In this document: positions 63,388 to 64,000 of the stretch, one piece after another
Numbering within the stretch: position 1 is the stretch's first letter
Layout: each line of letters begins with the position of its first letter
NCBI GenBank assembly: GCA_030426905.1
Contig: JAUHXQ010000001.1
Coordinates: 310,001 to 374,000, forward strand
Length of the DNA: 64,000 bases
DNA from: Alphaproteobacteria bacterium
Lineage (GTDB): Bacteria > Pseudomonadota > Alphaproteobacteria > Rickettsiales > JABSSG01
Reading direction: 5' to 3'
Notes under the pieces: generated by a model
What the model saw: the letters and a program-made list of their open reading frames with translations, nothing else
Told to the model about the DNA's origin: nothing
Databases searched by the model: none
Position numbers and translations under genes: made by a program

Positions 63388-64000
63388 ATGAAAATAGGGC
63401 TGCTATATTCTATTATATCCCATATTTTACTCATAGCATTATTTTGTATTGGTATTCCTTATAGTCATAAATCAATAGAGCACGAGAAGATAGTAACTGT
63501 TGATTTGGTTAGAACTTCTCAAATTACAAACCTACAAAATGCTAAGGTAGCATTGAAAAAAACTAAGCAAAACCAATCTGTAAAAACATCTCTTAATACT
63601 AATACACAAAATACTTCTAGAGCTGCTGTTAATTCAAAAATTAACACTAATGAATTGACAAAAGAACAATCTACACAAGAAATTATGGAGTTGAAGAAAA
63701 AGAAGGACAAATTGCCAGTACAACATGCAGTAAAACAAGCGGAAATAGTACAAAAAGAGAAAGCTAGTGAATTAGATAACTTACTCAAAGATTTAGATAA
63801 AAAATCAGGAGACAGTCCTAAAAAGAAAAATCATACTCAAACTAATAGTAAGGGTAGCTCTAATAAAGAGTATCAGGATGATCTACCATTAACTATTTCT
63901 GAGAAGGATAATATTAAGTCACAAATTGAAAGAAAATTTGTCAATCCAATTATTTTAGATTTTTCTCCTAAGGAAATAGTAATCAAAATCAGGGTTGATA
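63388..64000 (+). CDS. tolA: TolA/TonB-like periplasm-spanning protein, 3' end outside window
   Basis: An open frame from ATG 63388 runs off the window (204 codons seen). It begins with a membrane anchor (YSIISHILLIALFCIGIPY), continues in a long lysine/glutamine-rich helical linker, and the last visible part (DNIKSQIERKFVNPII then IVIKIRV) matches the start of the TolA C-terminal domain. TolA bridges the TolQR motor to Pal. The helical linker is shorter than in E. coli. Order tolQ-tolR-tolA is standard. Confidence 0.9.
   Translation, partial: MKIGLLYSIISHILLIALFCIGIPYSHKSIEHEKIVTVDLVRTSQITNLQNAKVALKKTKQNQSVKTSLNTNTQNTSRAAVNSKINTNELTKEQSTQEIMELKKKKDKLPVQHAVKQAEIVQKEKASELDNLLKDLDKKSGDSPKKKNHTQTNSKGSSNKEYQDDLPLTISEKDNIKSQIERKFVNPIILDFSPKEIVIKIRVD

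Noticed and set aside
1..64000. CRISPR arrays, insertion sequences, rRNA genes, long direct repeats
   Set aside because: None was seen on reading both strands; no repeated spacer-like units, transposase motifs or rRNA segments are present.

Overview
The window is an AT-rich, gene-dense bacterial chromosome segment with almost no mobile DNA. Its content points to an obligate intracellular alphaproteobacterium of the order Rickettsiales. The indicators are dnaK-dnaJ, an HdaA-type DnaA homologue next to a PerM permease, a tolC gene followed by a DUF2497/PopZ-like gene, a CtaG/Cox11 copper chaperone, a mitochondrial-type complex I accessory subunit (NDUFS4 family), a very large NAD-glutamate dehydrogenase and a DMT permease of the type used for host metabolite uptake. 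gapA and pgk together with ppdK argue against the genus Rickettsia itself, which lacks the first two, and fit a Midichloria-like or Anaplasmataceae-like lineage. This is inference; no 16S rRNA gene is present.

Layout. 1-17.9 kb is mostly housekeeping: the dnaK 3' end and dnaJ, ubiE-ubiB, a DMT permease, a nitronate monooxygenase-like flavoprotein, tRNA-Arg(CCG), asd, folE, rsmD-rluB, tilS, perM-hdaA, xseB, NDUFS4, uvrD, trxB-ctaG and a cold-shock protein. 18-29.2 kb is an accessory, host-interaction-like region: an unknown 336-residue protein, a Sel1 protein, a porin, divergent single and tandem TcdA/TcdB-like glycosyltransferases, an OmpW-like barrel followed by a PfkB kinase with a signal peptide, and an operon of a small acidic protein, a PLC-like phosphodiesterase and a LuxR-type regulator. 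29.2-35.9 kb holds gap-pgk, DUF1189, tolC, DUF2497, a secreted ankyrin protein and trmD. 36-39.1 kb holds a 40-cysteine TSP3/DUF4215-like protein and a large charged protein. 39.2-43.8 kb returns to housekeeping (ppdK, cysS, Trm112-like, tRNA-Leu). 43.9-46 kb has a charged protein with an NLS-like patch, a Sel1 protein and a second LuxR paralogue. 46-54.8 kb holds mnmE, gdh, a RodZ-like gene, xerC and lgt. 54.8-57.9 kb is one roughly 1,013-codon reading frame on the minus strand interrupted by a single amber codon. 58-64 kb holds a small 58-codon gene, mutM, a GT9 glycosyltransferase, rsmA, cca and tolQ-tolR-tolA (cut by the window end).

The strongest items to follow up are the amber-interrupted effector-like gene, the cysteine-rich protein without a signal peptide, the tandem toxin-like glycosyltransferase whose first domain has DIN in place of DXD, the apparently exported PfkB kinase, and the PLC/LuxR cassette with its second LuxR copy 17 kb away. 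I saw no insertion sequence, integrase of phage type, CRISPR array or rRNA gene.
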